A DNA stretch of 64,000 nt from Bradyrhizobium symbiodeficiens (GCF_002266465.3 NZ_CP029427.2:5954501-6018500); one strand, 5' to 3'. Counted from the first letter of the stretch, positions 41,152 through 50,416 are shown. A program made the numbers and translations. The notes: generated by a model from the letters alone, not told the origin.

Positions 41152-42762
41152 TTGCAAGGTCTTGCGGACTTTCTGAAGAGTATCGGCGCCGCCCGGTTCG
41201 GGGCGATGATCGCGGTCACCGCCGCGCTCATCGGCTTTTTCGCGTTCGTCATCATGCGCGTCACGACGCCGCAGATGACGACGCTGTTCACCGACCTCAG
41301 CGTCGAGGATTCCTCCGGCATTATCAAGGACCTGGAACGCCAGGGCATCCAGTTCGAGATCCGCAACGAGGGCAGCATCATCATGGTGCCCAAGGACAAG
41401 GTCACGCGCCTGCGGATGAAGCTCGCCGAGGGCGGCCTGCCCAAGGGCGGCGGCGTCGGCTACGAGGTGTTCGACAAGTCGGACGCCCTCGGCACCACCT
41501 CCTTCGTCCAGAACATCAATCACCTCCGCGCGCTGGAAGGCGAGCTCGCCCGCACCATCCGCGCCATCGACCGCATCCAGGCCGCCCGCGTCCATCTGGT
41601 GCTGCCCGAGCGCCCGCTGTTCGCCCGCGAGGCGCCGGAGCCGTCGGCCTCGATCGTGGTCCGGGTCCGCGGCGCGCTGGAAGCCCAGCAGATCCGCGCC
41701 ATCCGTCACCTCGTCGCCTCCGCCGTCAACGGCCTGAAGCCGCAGCGGGTCTCGATCGTCGACGAGGCCGGCCAGCTGCTCGCCGACGGCGCCGCCACCG
41801 ACCCGGAGCAGGCGGTCGGCGACGAGCGCCGCATCAACTTCGAGAAGCGGATCCGCAAGCAGGTCGAGGACATCGTCTCCTCGGTGGTCGGCTCCGGCCG
41901 CGCCCGCGTCCAGCTCTCCGCCGATTTCGACTTCAACAAGATCACCCAGACCTCGGACAAGTTCGACCCCGAGGGCCGGGTGCTGCGCTCGAGCCAGACC
42001 CGCGAAGAGCAGAGCATGACCGCCGACAACAACGGCCAGGTCACCGTCAACAACGAGCTGCCCGGCAACCAGCAGAACAGCGGCGCCACGGCCAAGGACC
42101 AGAGCAAGAAGTCCGAAGAGACCAACAACTACGAGATATCCCGCACCACCAAGACCGAAGTGACCGAGGCCGGCAGGGTCAACCGCATCTCGGTCGCGGT
42201 GCTGGTCGACGGCATCTACACCAAGAACGACAAGGGCGAGCTGGTCTACACCGACCGCACCAAGGAGCAGCTCGACCGCATCGCCACCCTGGTGCGCTCG
42301 GCGATCGGCTTCGACCAGAAGCGCGGCGACCAGGTCGAGGTCGTCAACCTGCGCTTTGCAGATGCGCCCTCCACCACCCCGATCAGCGAGCCCTCCGGCT
42401 TCCTCGGCATGCTCCAGTTCACCAAGGACGACGTCATGTACTTCGTCGAACTCGGCGTGATGATGCTGCTCGGCCTGATCGTGCTGTTCCTGGTGATCCG
42501 CCCGCTGGTCAAGCGCATCCTGGCCTCCGACGAAGTCGCCGCTGCCATCTCCGGCGTGCTCTCCGGCCCGGCCGCCTCGGAAGAGACCGCGCCAGCCGGC
42601 CAGGCACTGCTGCCGAGCGGCGCCGCCAGCGCGATCGACGTCGCCACCGTCCAGGGCCAGGTTCACGCCCAGTCCGTTCATCGCGTCGGCGAGCTCGCCG
42701 AGCGCAACCCCAACGAAACCGTCGCCATCATCCGCCAGTGGCTGACCGAACCAACCAAGTGA
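41152..42762 (+). CDS. fliF: Flagellar MS-ring protein FliF
   Basis: FliF forms the MS ring in the inner membrane. The 536-residue protein has an N-terminal membrane helix (MIAVTAALIGFFAFVIMRVT), the secretin-like ring-building motifs (SIIMVPKDKVTRLRMKLAEG, SVSIVD-like region at LKPQRVSIVDEAG), the variable beta-collar and a second helix (VELGVMMLLGLIVLFLVIRP). The C-terminus NPNETVAIIRQWLTEP is the FliG-binding tail. TTG 41152 is used as start, preceded by GGGGCGG. It begins the fliF-fliG-fliH-fliN-flbD operon. Confidence 0.94.
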   Translation: MQGLADFLKSIGAARFGAMIAVTAALIGFFAFVIMRVTTPQMTTLFTDLSVEDSSGIIKDLERQGIQFEIRNEGSIIMVPKDKVTRLRMKLAEGGLPKGGGVGYEVFDKSDALGTTSFVQNINHLRALEGELARTIRAIDRIQAARVHLVLPERPLFAREAPEPSASIVVRVRGALEAQQIRAIRHLVASAVNGLKPQRVSIVDEAGQLLADGAATDPEQAVGDERRINFEKRIRKQVEDIVSSVVGSGRARVQLSADFDFNKITQTSDKFDPEGRVLRSSQTREEQSMTADNNGQVTVNNELPGNQQNSGATAKDQSKKSEETNNYEISRTTKTEVTEAGRVNRISVAVLVDGIYTKNDKGELVYTDRTKEQLDRIATLVRSAIGFDQKRGDQVEVVNLRFADAPSTTPISEPSGFLGMLQFTKDDVMYFVELGVMMLLGLIVLFLVIRPLVKRILASDEVAAAISGVLSGPAASEETAPAGQALLPSGAASAIDVATVQGQVHAQSVHRVGELAERNPNETVAIIRQWLTEPTK

Positions 42763-42819
42763 TCCGAACCAAGTAATCCTAGCCAAGAAACCTAGCAGTG
42801 AATCAAGAAGTGATCTGAC

Positions 42820-43908
42820 ATGGCCGGAAATCTGCAAAACGCCAACTCCAACGACATCACCAACGTGATCTCCACGCTCGGCCAGCGTGCCGGCAGTCGC
42901 GCGGGGCAGACCGAGGCGGTGGCAGGACCCAAGCGCGCCGCGATCCTGATGCTGGCGCTGGGCGAGCAGTATGGCGGCAAGATCTGGTCGATGCTCGACG
43001 ACGACGAGGTGCGCCAGCTCTCGCTCGAGATGTCGACGCTGGGCACCGTCGAGGTCGACACGGTCGAGGACATGCTGCTCGAGTTCGTCTCGCGCATGTC
43101 GGCCTCGGGCGCGCTGATGGGCAATTTCGACGCCACCGAACGGCTGCTCCAGCAGTACCTGCCGCCGGAGCGCGTCAACGGCATCATGGACGAGATCCGC
43201 GGCCCCGCGGGACGCAACATGTGGGAGAAGCTCTCCAACGTGCAGGAAGAGGTGCTCGCCAACTATCTCAAGAACGAATATCCGCAGACCATCGCGGTGG
43301 TGCTCTCGAAGCTGAAGCCGGAACACGCCGCGCGCGTGCTCGGCATCTTCCCCGAGGAGCTCGCGCTCGACGTCGTCAACCGCATGCTGAAGATGGAAGC
43401 GGTGCAGAAGGAGGTGATCGAGAGCGTGGAGAAAACGCTGCGCACCGAATTCATGTCCAACCTGTCGCAGACCCGCCGCCGCGACGCCCACGAGGTGATG
43501 GCCGAAATCTTCAACAATTTCGACCGCCAGACCGAAACCCGCTTCATCACCTCGCTGGAAGAGGACAACCGGGAATCGGCGGAGCGCATCAAGGCGCTGA
43601 TGTTCACCTTCGACGACCTCGTGAAGCTGGATTCCGGCTCGGCCCAGACGTTGATGCGCAACGTCGACAAGGACAAGCTCGGCGTCGCGCTCAAGAGTGC
43701 CAACGAGGACGTCCGCAACTTCTTCTTCGGCAACATGTCCTCGCGCGCCGCCAAGATGCTCCAGGACGACATGGCCGCGATGGGCCCGGTCCGCCTGCGC
43801 GACGTCGACGAGGCGCAGGCGCTGCTGGTCAATCTCGCCAAGGATCTCGCCGCCAAGGGCGAGATCATGCTGACCAAGAACCGCGCCGACGACGAACTGG
43901 TGTATTGA
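42820..43908 (+). CDS. fliG: Flagellar motor switch protein FliG, copy 2 (Caulobacter-type set)
   Basis: The 362-residue rotor protein has an N-domain (PKRAAILMLALGEQYGGKIW), the EYPQ motif (LKNEYPQTIAVVLSKLKPEH) and a C-domain with the torque helix SSRAAKMLQDDMAAMGPVRL, which keeps the acidic DD pair of classical FliG. It differs strongly from FliG copy 1 at 4058, so the two clearly belong to separate motors. Its stop shares one base with the fliH start (TGATG). Confidence 0.95.
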   Translation: MAGNLQNANSNDITNVISTLGQRAGSRAGQTEAVAGPKRAAILMLALGEQYGGKIWSMLDDDEVRQLSLEMSTLGTVEVDTVEDMLLEFVSRMSASGALMGNFDATERLLQQYLPPERVNGIMDEIRGPAGRNMWEKLSNVQEEVLANYLKNEYPQTIAVVLSKLKPEHAARVLGIFPEELALDVVNRMLKMEAVQKEVIESVEKTLRTEFMSNLSQTRRRDAHEVMAEIFNNFDRQTETRFITSLEEDNRESAERIKALMFTFDDLVKLDSGSAQTLMRNVDKDKLGVALKSANEDVRNFFFGNMSSRAAKMLQDDMAAMGPVRLRDVDEAQALLVNLAKDLAAKGEIMLTKNRADDELVY

Positions 43909-44531
43909 TGGCCGCTCCGGCAAAATTCCTGTTCGATACCGACTTCGCGGCGCCCGAGAGGACGACGCGGGAGAAGGCCGCGACCGCCGCGGAGATCGCC
44001 CAGCGGATCGCGGAAGCCGAGGCGCGCGCCTATCAGGACGGCTTTGCCGCCGGCCAGCAGGAGGCCAAGGCCGAGAGCGACCGTCGCGTCGCGCTGGCCA
44101 TGGAAGAGATCAACATCGGCATCCGCGGCATCGCGTCCGGGATCGGCAACATCGAATCCAAGATGGAGACCGAGGCGGTCGACGTCGCAGTGGCGGTCGC
44201 GCGCAAGCTGTGCGCCGACCTGGTCGCCGCCGAGCCGCTTGGCGAGATCGTCGCACTGGTCAAGGACTGCTTCTCGCATCTGGTCGCGACGCCGCATCTG
44301 GTGGTCCGCATCAACGACGCGCTCTACGACAGCGCACGCGAGAAGATCGAGCGGCTCGCCAAGCAGAGCGGCTTCGAAGGACGGCTGGTGATCCTGGCCG
44401 AGCCGGAGATTGCGACCGGCGACTGCCGGATCGAATGGGCCGATGGCGGTGTCGTGCTGGAGCGCGGCGCCATCGCGGCCAAGATCGACGAAATGGTTGG
44501 ACGCTATGTCGCGTCCCGCAGGGGGAGCTAA
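43908..44531 (+). CDS. fliH: Flagellar export regulator FliH (FlbE-type)
   Basis: FliH binds the FliI ATPase and regulates it. The 207-residue product has the typical helical coiled-coil N-half (AEARAYQDGFAAGQQEAKAE, ESDRRVALAMEEINIGIRGI) and the C-terminal region with TEAVDVAVAVARKLCADLVA and ATGDCRIEWADGGVVLERGA. It occupies the position of flbE in the Caulobacter fliF operon. The start at 43908 overlaps the fliG stop by one base; the longer frame reaching back to 43221 is a shadow. Confidence 0.88.
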   Translation: MAAPAKFLFDTDFAAPERTTREKAATAAEIAQRIAEAEARAYQDGFAAGQQEAKAESDRRVALAMEEINIGIRGIASGIGNIESKMETEAVDVAVAVARKLCADLVAAEPLGEIVALVKDCFSHLVATPHLVVRINDALYDSAREKIERLAKQSGFEGRLVILAEPEIATGDCRIEWADGGVVLERGAIAAKIDEMVGRYVASRRGS

Positions 44532-44534
44532 GCC

Positions 44535-44885
44535 ATGAGCGACACCGACGGACAGGTCCCGCTGCCCGATCTCAACGGCCCGATGCCGCCGACCGGCACG
44601 GACGTCGGCTACAGCGAGGACGAATATGCGGCGCGTGCCGCCGCCGACCTCGAGGCGGTGTTCGACGTTCCCGTGCAGGTCTCGGCCGTGCTCGGCCGCT
44701 CGAAGATGGACGTCAGCGAGCTGTTGAAGCTCGGACCCGGCACCGTTCTCGAGCTCGACCGCCGCGTCGGCGAGGCCATCGACATCTACGTCAACAACAA
44801 GCTGGTCGCCCGCGGCGAAGTCGTCCTGGTGGAGGACAAGCTCGGCGTGACCATGACCGAAATCATCAAGACCGAACGCGGCTGA
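44535..44885 (+). CDS. fliN: Flagellar motor switch protein FliN, copy 2
   Basis: The 116-residue protein consists of a 40-residue acidic N-terminus and a SpoA domain (FDVPVQVSAVLGRSKMDVSE, LLKLGPGTVLELDRRVGEAI, NNKLVARGEVVLVEDKLGVT). It belongs to the Caulobacter-type flagellar set, as its position between fliH and flbD matches that operon. Confidence 0.95.
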   Translation: MSDTDGQVPLPDLNGPMPPTGTDVGYSEDEYAARAAADLEAVFDVPVQVSAVLGRSKMDVSELLKLGPGTVLELDRRVGEAIDIYVNNKLVARGEVVLVEDKLGVTMTEIIKTERG

Positions 44886-44918
44886 TAGCGCGCGCGACCA
44901 GACGGACAGGAGACTGAC

Positions 44919-46304
44919 ATGCGGCTTCTCATCGTTGGCACATTGAAGGGCCAGCTCACCACCGCCACCAAGATCGCGATGGACAACGGCGCCACCGTGA
45001 CCCATGCCGAGGATCACGATCAGGCGATGCGCGTGCTGCGCGGCGGCAAGGGCGCCGACCTCCTGCTGGTCGACGTCGCCCTCGACATCCGCGACCTCGT
45101 GATGCGGCTCGAGGCCGAGCACATCCACGCCCCGATCGTCGCCTGCGGCATCACCAACGACGCCCGCGCCGCTGTCGCCGCGATCCACGCCGGCGCCAAG
45201 GAATACATCCCGCTGCCGCCGGACCCCGAGCTGATCGCCGCGGTGCTGGCCGCGGTCGCCAACGATTCCCGCGAGCTGGTCTATCGCGACGAGGCGATGG
45301 CCAAGGTGATCAAGCTGGCGCAGCAGATCGCCGGCTCCGACGCCTCGGTGATGGTCACCGGCGAGTCCGGAACGGGCAAGGAAGTGCTGGCCCGCTACGT
45401 CCACACCCGCTCCGCCCGCGCCAAGCGTCCCTTCATCTCGATCAATTGCGCCGCGATCCCCGAGCATCTGCTCGAATCCGAGCTGTTCGGCCACGAGAAG
45501 GGTGCCTTCACCGGCGCGATCGCCCGCCGCATCGGCAAGTTCGAGGAAGCGACCGGCGGCACGCTGCTGCTCGACGAAATCTCGGAGATGGACGTCCGCC
45601 TGCAATCCAAGCTGCTCCGCGCCATCCAGGAGCGCGTGATCGATCGCGTCGGCGGCACCAAGCCCGTCCCCGTCGACATTCGCATCATCGCGACCTCGAA
45701 CCGCAATCTGGTGGACGCCGTGCGCGAAGGCACGTTCCGCGAGGATTTGCTGTTCCGCCTCAACGTCGTGAACTTGAAGATCCCACCGCTGCGCGAGCGG
45801 CCCCTCGACATCCTCGAGCTGGCCCAGCACTTCGTGAAGAAATACGCCGAGGCCAACGGCGTGCCGGCGCGCCCGATCTCGGCGGAAGCGCGCCGCGTGC
45901 TCTCGGCCAACCGCTGGCAGGGCAACGTCCGCGAGCTCGAGAACACGATGCATCGCGCGGTGCTGATGGCGCAGGGCGACGAGATCGGCCCCGACGCCAT
46001 CCTGACGCCGGACGGCGACCGCCTCGACCTCGCCAAGACCGTGCCGGCCGTGGCGCATGCCACGATGGCCGCCGAGCAGGTGACTCGGGCGCTGGTCGGC
46101 CGCACGGTCGCCGATGTCGAGCGCGACCTGATCCTGGAAACGCTGAAGCACTGCCTCGGCAACCGCACCCACGCCGCCAACATCCTTGGCATCTCGATCC
46201 GCACGCTGCGCAACAAGCTCAACGAATATTCCGACGGCGGCATCCCGATCACCCCGGCGGGAACGCCGGGCGAGTATCCGCGCATGCCGATGATGGGGGC
46301 CTGA
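44919..46304 (+). CDS. flbD: Sigma-54-dependent flagellar regulator FlbD
   Basis: FlbD is the sigma-54 activator of late flagellar genes in Caulobacter-type systems. The 461-residue protein has a receiver-like domain with D52 in LLLVDVAL, an AAA+ domain with Walker A GESGTGKE (148-155), the sigma-54 contact loop GAFTGA, and SEMDVRLQSKLLRAIQERVI; the C-terminus carries a Fis-type helix-turn-helix (CLGNRTHAANILGISIRTLR). The acidic pair that normally follows the first strand of receivers is absent (MRLLIVGTLKG), so phosphorylation may not be its main control. The likely target is the fliK promoter at 37914. Confidence 0.94.
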   Translation: MRLLIVGTLKGQLTTATKIAMDNGATVTHAEDHDQAMRVLRGGKGADLLLVDVALDIRDLVMRLEAEHIHAPIVACGITNDARAAVAAIHAGAKEYIPLPPDPELIAAVLAAVANDSRELVYRDEAMAKVIKLAQQIAGSDASVMVTGESGTGKEVLARYVHTRSARAKRPFISINCAAIPEHLLESELFGHEKGAFTGAIARRIGKFEEATGGTLLLDEISEMDVRLQSKLLRAIQERVIDRVGGTKPVPVDIRIIATSNRNLVDAVREGTFREDLLFRLNVVNLKIPPLRERPLDILELAQHFVKKYAEANGVPARPISAEARRVLSANRWQGNVRELENTMHRAVLMAQGDEIGPDAILTPDGDRLDLAKTVPAVAHATMAAEQVTRALVGRTVADVERDLILETLKHCLGNRTHAANILGISIRTLRNKLNEYSDGGIPITPAGTPGEYPRMPMMGA

Positions 46305-46333
46305 GGGCAGCGCCCACGCTGCTTGAGATTGCG

Positions 46334-46363
46334 AATGCCCGGGCCGGTCCCGGGCATTTATTT
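46334..46363 (+). terminator. Rho-independent terminator after flbD
   Basis: AATGCCCGGG and CCCGGGCATT form a ten-base stem with a five-base loop, followed by TATTTG. It ends the fliF-flbD operon. Confidence 0.8.
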
Positions 46364-46385
46364 GTGCACCCTCAGCGATGGTCTT

Positions 46386-46464
46386 GTAGCCCGGATGAGC
46401 GCAGCGACATGCGGGACACCCCTCCTTGTGGCATCCCGGATATCGCTTCGCTCATCCGGGCTAC
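46386..46464. repeat. Palindromic intergenic element, family E
   Basis: GTAGCCCGGATGAGCG pairs with CGCTCATCCGGGCTAC at the other end; the inner sequence has the further arms GCGGGACACC and GGCATCCCGG, imperfectly matched. Confidence 0.8.
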
Positions 46465-46556
46465 GGGAGCGAACACATGGCGGCACCGCATCCGGCGACT
46501 AGGTCGCGGCGACACCACGCCCTATAACCCCGCATGAAAACCACGCGAGGAACCAC

Positions 46557-47705
46557 ATGTCTCAAGCTCAAATCACGGACTGGCTGGCGTCGCAGAAGCA
46601 GGCGATGATCGATCTGCTGCGCGACGTCGTGAACATCGACTCCGGCTCCTATGACAAGGAAGGCGTCGATGCGGTCGGTGCGCGGTTCGAGCGGCATTTT
46701 GCCGAGCACGGCATTCCGTGCCGGCGCGAAGCCGACGCCACCTTCGGCGACGCCATCCATGCCGACGTCGCAAAGCCCGGGAGCAACGAGAAGCCGGTGC
46801 TGTTGATGGGACATCGCGACACCGTGTTCGGCAAGGGCGAAGCGGTGCGGCGCCCGTTCACGATCAAGGACGGCCGCGCCTATGGGCCTGGCGTCGCCGA
46901 CATGAAGTCCGGAGTCGTGATGAACATCTTCGTCGCCACCGCCTTCCACAAATTCGGCGGCAACCCGCATCCGATCAAGCTGCTGATCACCTCGGACGAG
47001 GAGATCGGCTCGCCCTCCTCCCGGCCGGTGATCGAGCGCGAAGGCCGCTCGGCCCGCGCCGTGTTCAATTCCGAGCCGGGCCGCCCCACCGGCAACATCG
47101 TGACGGGGCGCAAGGGCGGCATCTTCATGCATCTCGCCATCACCGGCAAAGCCGCGCATTCCGGCGCCAATTTCGCCGCCGGCGTCAGCGCGATCGGCGA
47201 GCTCGCGCACAAGATCGTGCAGATCCACGCGCTCACCGATCTCGACAAGGGCATCACGCTCAATGTCGGCCTGGTCTCGGGCGGGCAGTCCGTCAACACC
47301 ACCGCGCCTTACGCGGAAGGGCAGATCGACCTGCGCTATGTCGATCCGGCCGATCGCGCGCGGGTGATGGACGCGATCCAGACCATCGTCGCGACATCTT
47401 TCGTGCCGGGCACGCATGCGACGCTGACGATCAAGGGCGAGTTCGTGCCGGTGGTGCAAAGCGCGGATTCAAAGGCGCTGTTCGAAAGCTATCAGGCCGC
47501 AGCCAGACAAGCCGGCCTCACCACGCTGCAGGGTGAATTCTCCGGCGGCTGCGCCGATTCCGGCTTCACCGCCGCGGTCGGCACCCCGACCATCTGCGGC
47601 CTCGGCCCGGTCGGCGGGCTCGCGCACACACCGGAGGAATATCTCGAGATCGACAGCATCGTGCCGCGCGCGCAGGCGCTAGCGTTGGCGATCTTGCGGG
47701 GGTGA
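46557..47705 (+). CDS. M20-family metallopeptidase (carboxypeptidase G2-like)
   Basis: The 382-residue protein is an M20 zinc hydrolase. Metal-binding motifs are visible: LLMGHRDTVF (H, with D as catalytic base partner), YGPGVADMKSGVVMNIFVAT (bridging D), LLITSDEEIGSPSS (catalytic E-E) and the C-terminal LAHTPEEYLEIDSI (H). The arrangement fits carboxypeptidase G2-type enzymes that remove C-terminal glutamate or act on similar amides. No signal peptide is present; substrate unknown. Confidence 0.9.
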   Translation: MSQAQITDWLASQKQAMIDLLRDVVNIDSGSYDKEGVDAVGARFERHFAEHGIPCRREADATFGDAIHADVAKPGSNEKPVLLMGHRDTVFGKGEAVRRPFTIKDGRAYGPGVADMKSGVVMNIFVATAFHKFGGNPHPIKLLITSDEEIGSPSSRPVIEREGRSARAVFNSEPGRPTGNIVTGRKGGIFMHLAITGKAAHSGANFAAGVSAIGELAHKIVQIHALTDLDKGITLNVGLVSGGQSVNTTAPYAEGQIDLRYVDPADRARVMDAIQTIVATSFVPGTHATLTIKGEFVPVVQSADSKALFESYQAAARQAGLTTLQGEFSGGCADSGFTAAVGTPTICGLGPVGGLAHTPEEYLEIDSIVPRAQALALAILRG

Positions 47706-47715
47706 AGGCAGCTGC

Positions 47716-47806
47716 CGTAGGGTGGGCAAAGCGAAGCGTGCCCACCGTCTCTGTCACCATGTAAAGCTCGTAGGCACGGCGCAAGTGCGCCTTTGCCCAC
47801 CCTACG
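47716..47806. repeat. Palindromic intergenic element, family A, copy 3
   Basis: CGTAGGGTGGGCAAAGCGAA on the left faces CCTTTGCCCACCCTACG on the right; the inner pair GTGCCCAC on the left is less well matched on the right. Related copies are at 26902 and 27699. Confidence 0.85.
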
Positions 47807-47821
47807 AGACCTCCCAAGTTT

Positions 47822-47980
47822 CTACGAATAACTCGGCGCGTCCGGCTTGCGGAAGATGTGGATGGGATCGCCGGGAATGATCACGGGCTGGCCCGAGAAC
47901 ATCGCGTAGGCGTAGAGCGCGAGATAGGCGATCGCCAGCGCGCCGATGGCATAGAACGCCCAGGTCGCGATACGCTTCAT
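47822..47980 (-). CDS. Small single-helix membrane protein
   Basis: A 52-residue product beginning KRIATWAFYAIGALAIAYLA, then LYAYAMFSGQPVIIPGDPIH and IFRKPDAPSYS. One N-terminal hydrophobic helix is followed by a short periplasmic-looking tail rich in proline. Start and stop lie in a gap otherwise unexplained, and the coding pattern is good. I do not know the family. It is downstream of the flavin reductase gene on the same strand, 96 bases away. Confidence 0.65.
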   Translation of the reverse strand: MKRIATWAFYAIGALAIAYLALYAYAMFSGQPVIIPGDPIHIFRKPDAPSYS

Positions 47981-48076
47981 CGTTCCGCTCCGTTGCCGTC
48001 CCGGCGGGAAGGTTCAGGGCGCTTCTAGAGCGATGACGGAGAAAAGACCAGCCTCTGCGCCGACAGCCTGCGGCGG

Positions 48077-48658
48077 TCAAACGCCGCGCCGGCTGCGCGC
48101 GGGAACGCTGACATCCGCAAGCGTGGCGGCGTCCTCGTCCTGGTCGACCGCCACATACTGGCCGTGCCAATAGGCCAGCGCCGCGGTGCGCGTCGAGCTG
48201 TTGATGCCCCTGACACGGCCGATGACGATGCCGTGCGAATGGCGCTCCACGATCTCCTCGACCTCGCAATCGAACGCCGACAGCGCGCCGACCAGCAGCG
48301 GAACGCCCGAGACCGCCGTCACCCACTCGGCACCTTTGAAACGATCGGCGCCCTTCAGCCCGCCCTTGCCGGCAAAGCGCTCGGCGACATCGAGCTGGTC
48401 GGCGTTGAGGATGTTCACGCCGAAGGCGCCGTGGCGGCGGATCAAGGGGAAGGACGAGGCATCGCGGTTGATGCTGACCAGCAGCGTCGGCGGCTCGACC
48501 GACAGCGAGGTCACCGAGGTCACCGTCATGCCGGTGATGTCCTTGCCCCGCCCGGCGGTGATGACGCTGACGCCGCCGGTGAGATGGCGCATGGCGCCGC
48601 GGAAATCGGCGGACGAGATGGCAGTTTCAGTCATGAGATCGCGAGGCACTACATTCAT
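48077..48658 (-). CDS. Flavin reductase family protein
   Basis: The 193-residue protein is a FMN-binding flavin-reductase-like enzyme: FRGAMRHLTGGVSVITAGRG, ITGMTVTSVTSLSVEPPTLL and VSINRDASSFPLIRRHGAFG are the conserved core, and HSHGIVIGRVRGINSSTRTA is the usual C-terminal half. Such proteins supply reduced flavin to monooxygenases; two luciferase-like oxidoreductases occur in the window but not beside it. The start is set at ATG 48658; ATG 48634 is possible too. Confidence 0.85.
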   Translation of the reverse strand: MNVVPRDLMTETAISSADFRGAMRHLTGGVSVITAGRGKDITGMTVTSVTSLSVEPPTLLVSINRDASSFPLIRRHGAFGVNILNADQLDVAERFAGKGGLKGADRFKGAEWVTAVSGVPLLVGALSAFDCEVEEIVERHSHGIVIGRVRGINSSTRTAALAYWHGQYVAVDQDEDAATLADVSVPARSRRGV

Positions 48659-48993
48659 GGCATGGTCCCCGACGCGGGGTTGCTCTTTATCTAGGTACGA
48701 TCGTCCGCCGACAACAGATGGCTCGAGGACCGGGGCGTCGAGAGCCTCCGACACCGCCAAACTATGGAGCGGCCTGCCGGAGGTGTCGAGATGTCATGAC
48801 CAAGAACGATACGCAAACTGTCGCGCGGCCGCAGGCGCGATCAATCTTCCAATCGACGGGGCAAATGCAGGGTAATTCTTCCCGCACGCGAATGCGAGCG
48901 CCGCACGGCTCTGTCTCGGCGACGCGAGGCTCCGACCTCAAAATCGCGAAAACAACCCCATGCACAGTAGCCGGCAGTAGCGAGATCAATGAC

Positions 48994-50172
48994 TTACACG
49001 GCAGCCCGACGGGTCCATCGCACCGGCAGATTCTGCAGTCCGCGAAACGCCCAGCCACCGATCCGCACCTTCTCGTCGTCGACGATCTCCAACTGCTTCG
49101 CCCGCGCGAACACGGTCGGCAGCGCGACGTCGGCGATCATGGCGCGGGAGGCGAAGGCGCCGGCGCAGAAATGCGGGCCGGCGCCGAACGCGACGCTCTT
49201 GGTCGTATCACGGCGCACGTCGAACTCGTCGGCACGCTCGAAATGGGTCTCGTCGCGATTGGCCGAGCCGAACATCAGGAACACGCGCTCGTCCGCCTCG
49301 AAGGCGACGTCGCGGATGCTCCACGGCCTGGCGATGCGCCGCGGCGACATGCCGATCGGCGAGATCCAGCGGGCATATTCCTCGAACGCCTGGAGCCAGG
49401 TGACTTCACCGCGCCTGACAAGATCGAGCTGCTCGGGATGGGTCAGCAGCGCCCACACCGTGCCGGCGATCGCCTTGCGCGGCTCGTTCTGGCCGCCCGA
49501 GATCGCGAGCTTGACGTTTGCGCGCACGCTCTCCATCGGCATGCCGGAGGCAAGCAGCACGCCGAGAATGCTCTGGTCGGGATGCTCGCGCACCACCGGC
49601 AGGATGTCGTCGATCGCAGCATCGATGCCCGATGTCGCGGCATGGCAGCGCGCCTCGACCTCAGGGTCGCCGGCGTAATTGGCGATGCCCTCGATCATGC
49701 CTTGCGACCACGCGTCCATGTCCTGATAGCCGATGTTGGTGAGCCCGGTGATCGACTTCAGGCATTCGCCGGAGAACGGCAGCGCGAAGTCGCGCATGAA
49801 GTCGATCCGCCCCGGCTCGATCGCGTCGAGGATGCGGTCCGCATGGGCCTGGAACAGCGCGGTCCAATGCGCCTTCACCGTCTTCGGCGACACCGTCGGG
49901 AACATCGCGCGGCGCTCGACCTGGTGCGCCTCGCCGTCCTTGCGCATCATGTTGTGGCCCATCAGCCGGTTCATCAGGCCCGCGGGCTGGTGCGAGGAGA
50001 ACACGTCGATCTGCTTCTCGGAGATCGAGATGTCGTCGCGGCTGGTCAGCAGCGTCGAGCCGAGCTGCGGCACGAAGGCGATCGGCGCTTCTTTCCGCAT
50101 TTTGGCGAGCATCGGATAGGGATCGGCCCAGAACGCGACAGGGTCGATATCGATGCGCGGCGCGGTGCTCAA
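48994..50172 (-). CDS. Cytochrome P450
   Basis: A 392-residue soluble bacterial P450. The heme-thiolate loop is FGAGPHFCAGAFASR, the ExxR motif is in FEEYARWISPIGMSPRRIAR, and MFGSANRDETHFERADEFDV precedes the heme loop. The I-helix reads LAISGGQNEPRKAIAGTV where most P450s have an acid-threonine pair; the threonine that helps oxygen activation appears to be missing. Redox partners are not adjacent. The substrate is unknown. Confidence 0.92.
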   Translation of the reverse strand: MSTAPRIDIDPVAFWADPYPMLAKMRKEAPIAFVPQLGSTLLTSRDDISISEKQIDVFSSHQPAGLMNRLMGHNMMRKDGEAHQVERRAMFPTVSPKTVKAHWTALFQAHADRILDAIEPGRIDFMRDFALPFSGECLKSITGLTNIGYQDMDAWSQGMIEGIANYAGDPEVEARCHAATSGIDAAIDDILPVVREHPDQSILGVLLASGMPMESVRANVKLAISGGQNEPRKAIAGTVWALLTHPEQLDLVRRGEVTWLQAFEEYARWISPIGMSPRRIARPWSIRDVAFEADERVFLMFGSANRDETHFERADEFDVRRDTTKSVAFGAGPHFCAGAFASRAMIADVALPTVFARAKQLEIVDDEKVRIGGWAFRGLQNLPVRWTRRAAV

Positions 50173-50416
50173 GGCGGCCTCCCGAGGTTGTCATATCCTT
50201 CAGGCCAGACTAGCGAACCACAGCGCCGGCGTCTGTCCCTAGTGATGGGGACGAACGGCAGGAGCGCATTTAGGTGCAAGTCATAGGTGCAAGTCGGGCT
50301 GACGGGACAAAACGGCAAGGACATCCCCGAATTTGCCGTGGCAACCGGTTCCTGTACTCTTGGCCTGCGAGGCTTGGCCTGCAAAGTTTGGCCTGCAAAG
50401 CCGGGACGGGATGGTC

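Noticed and set aside
41089..43923. Minus-strand frame of 944 codons
   Set aside because: Shadow of fliF and fliG on the other strand.
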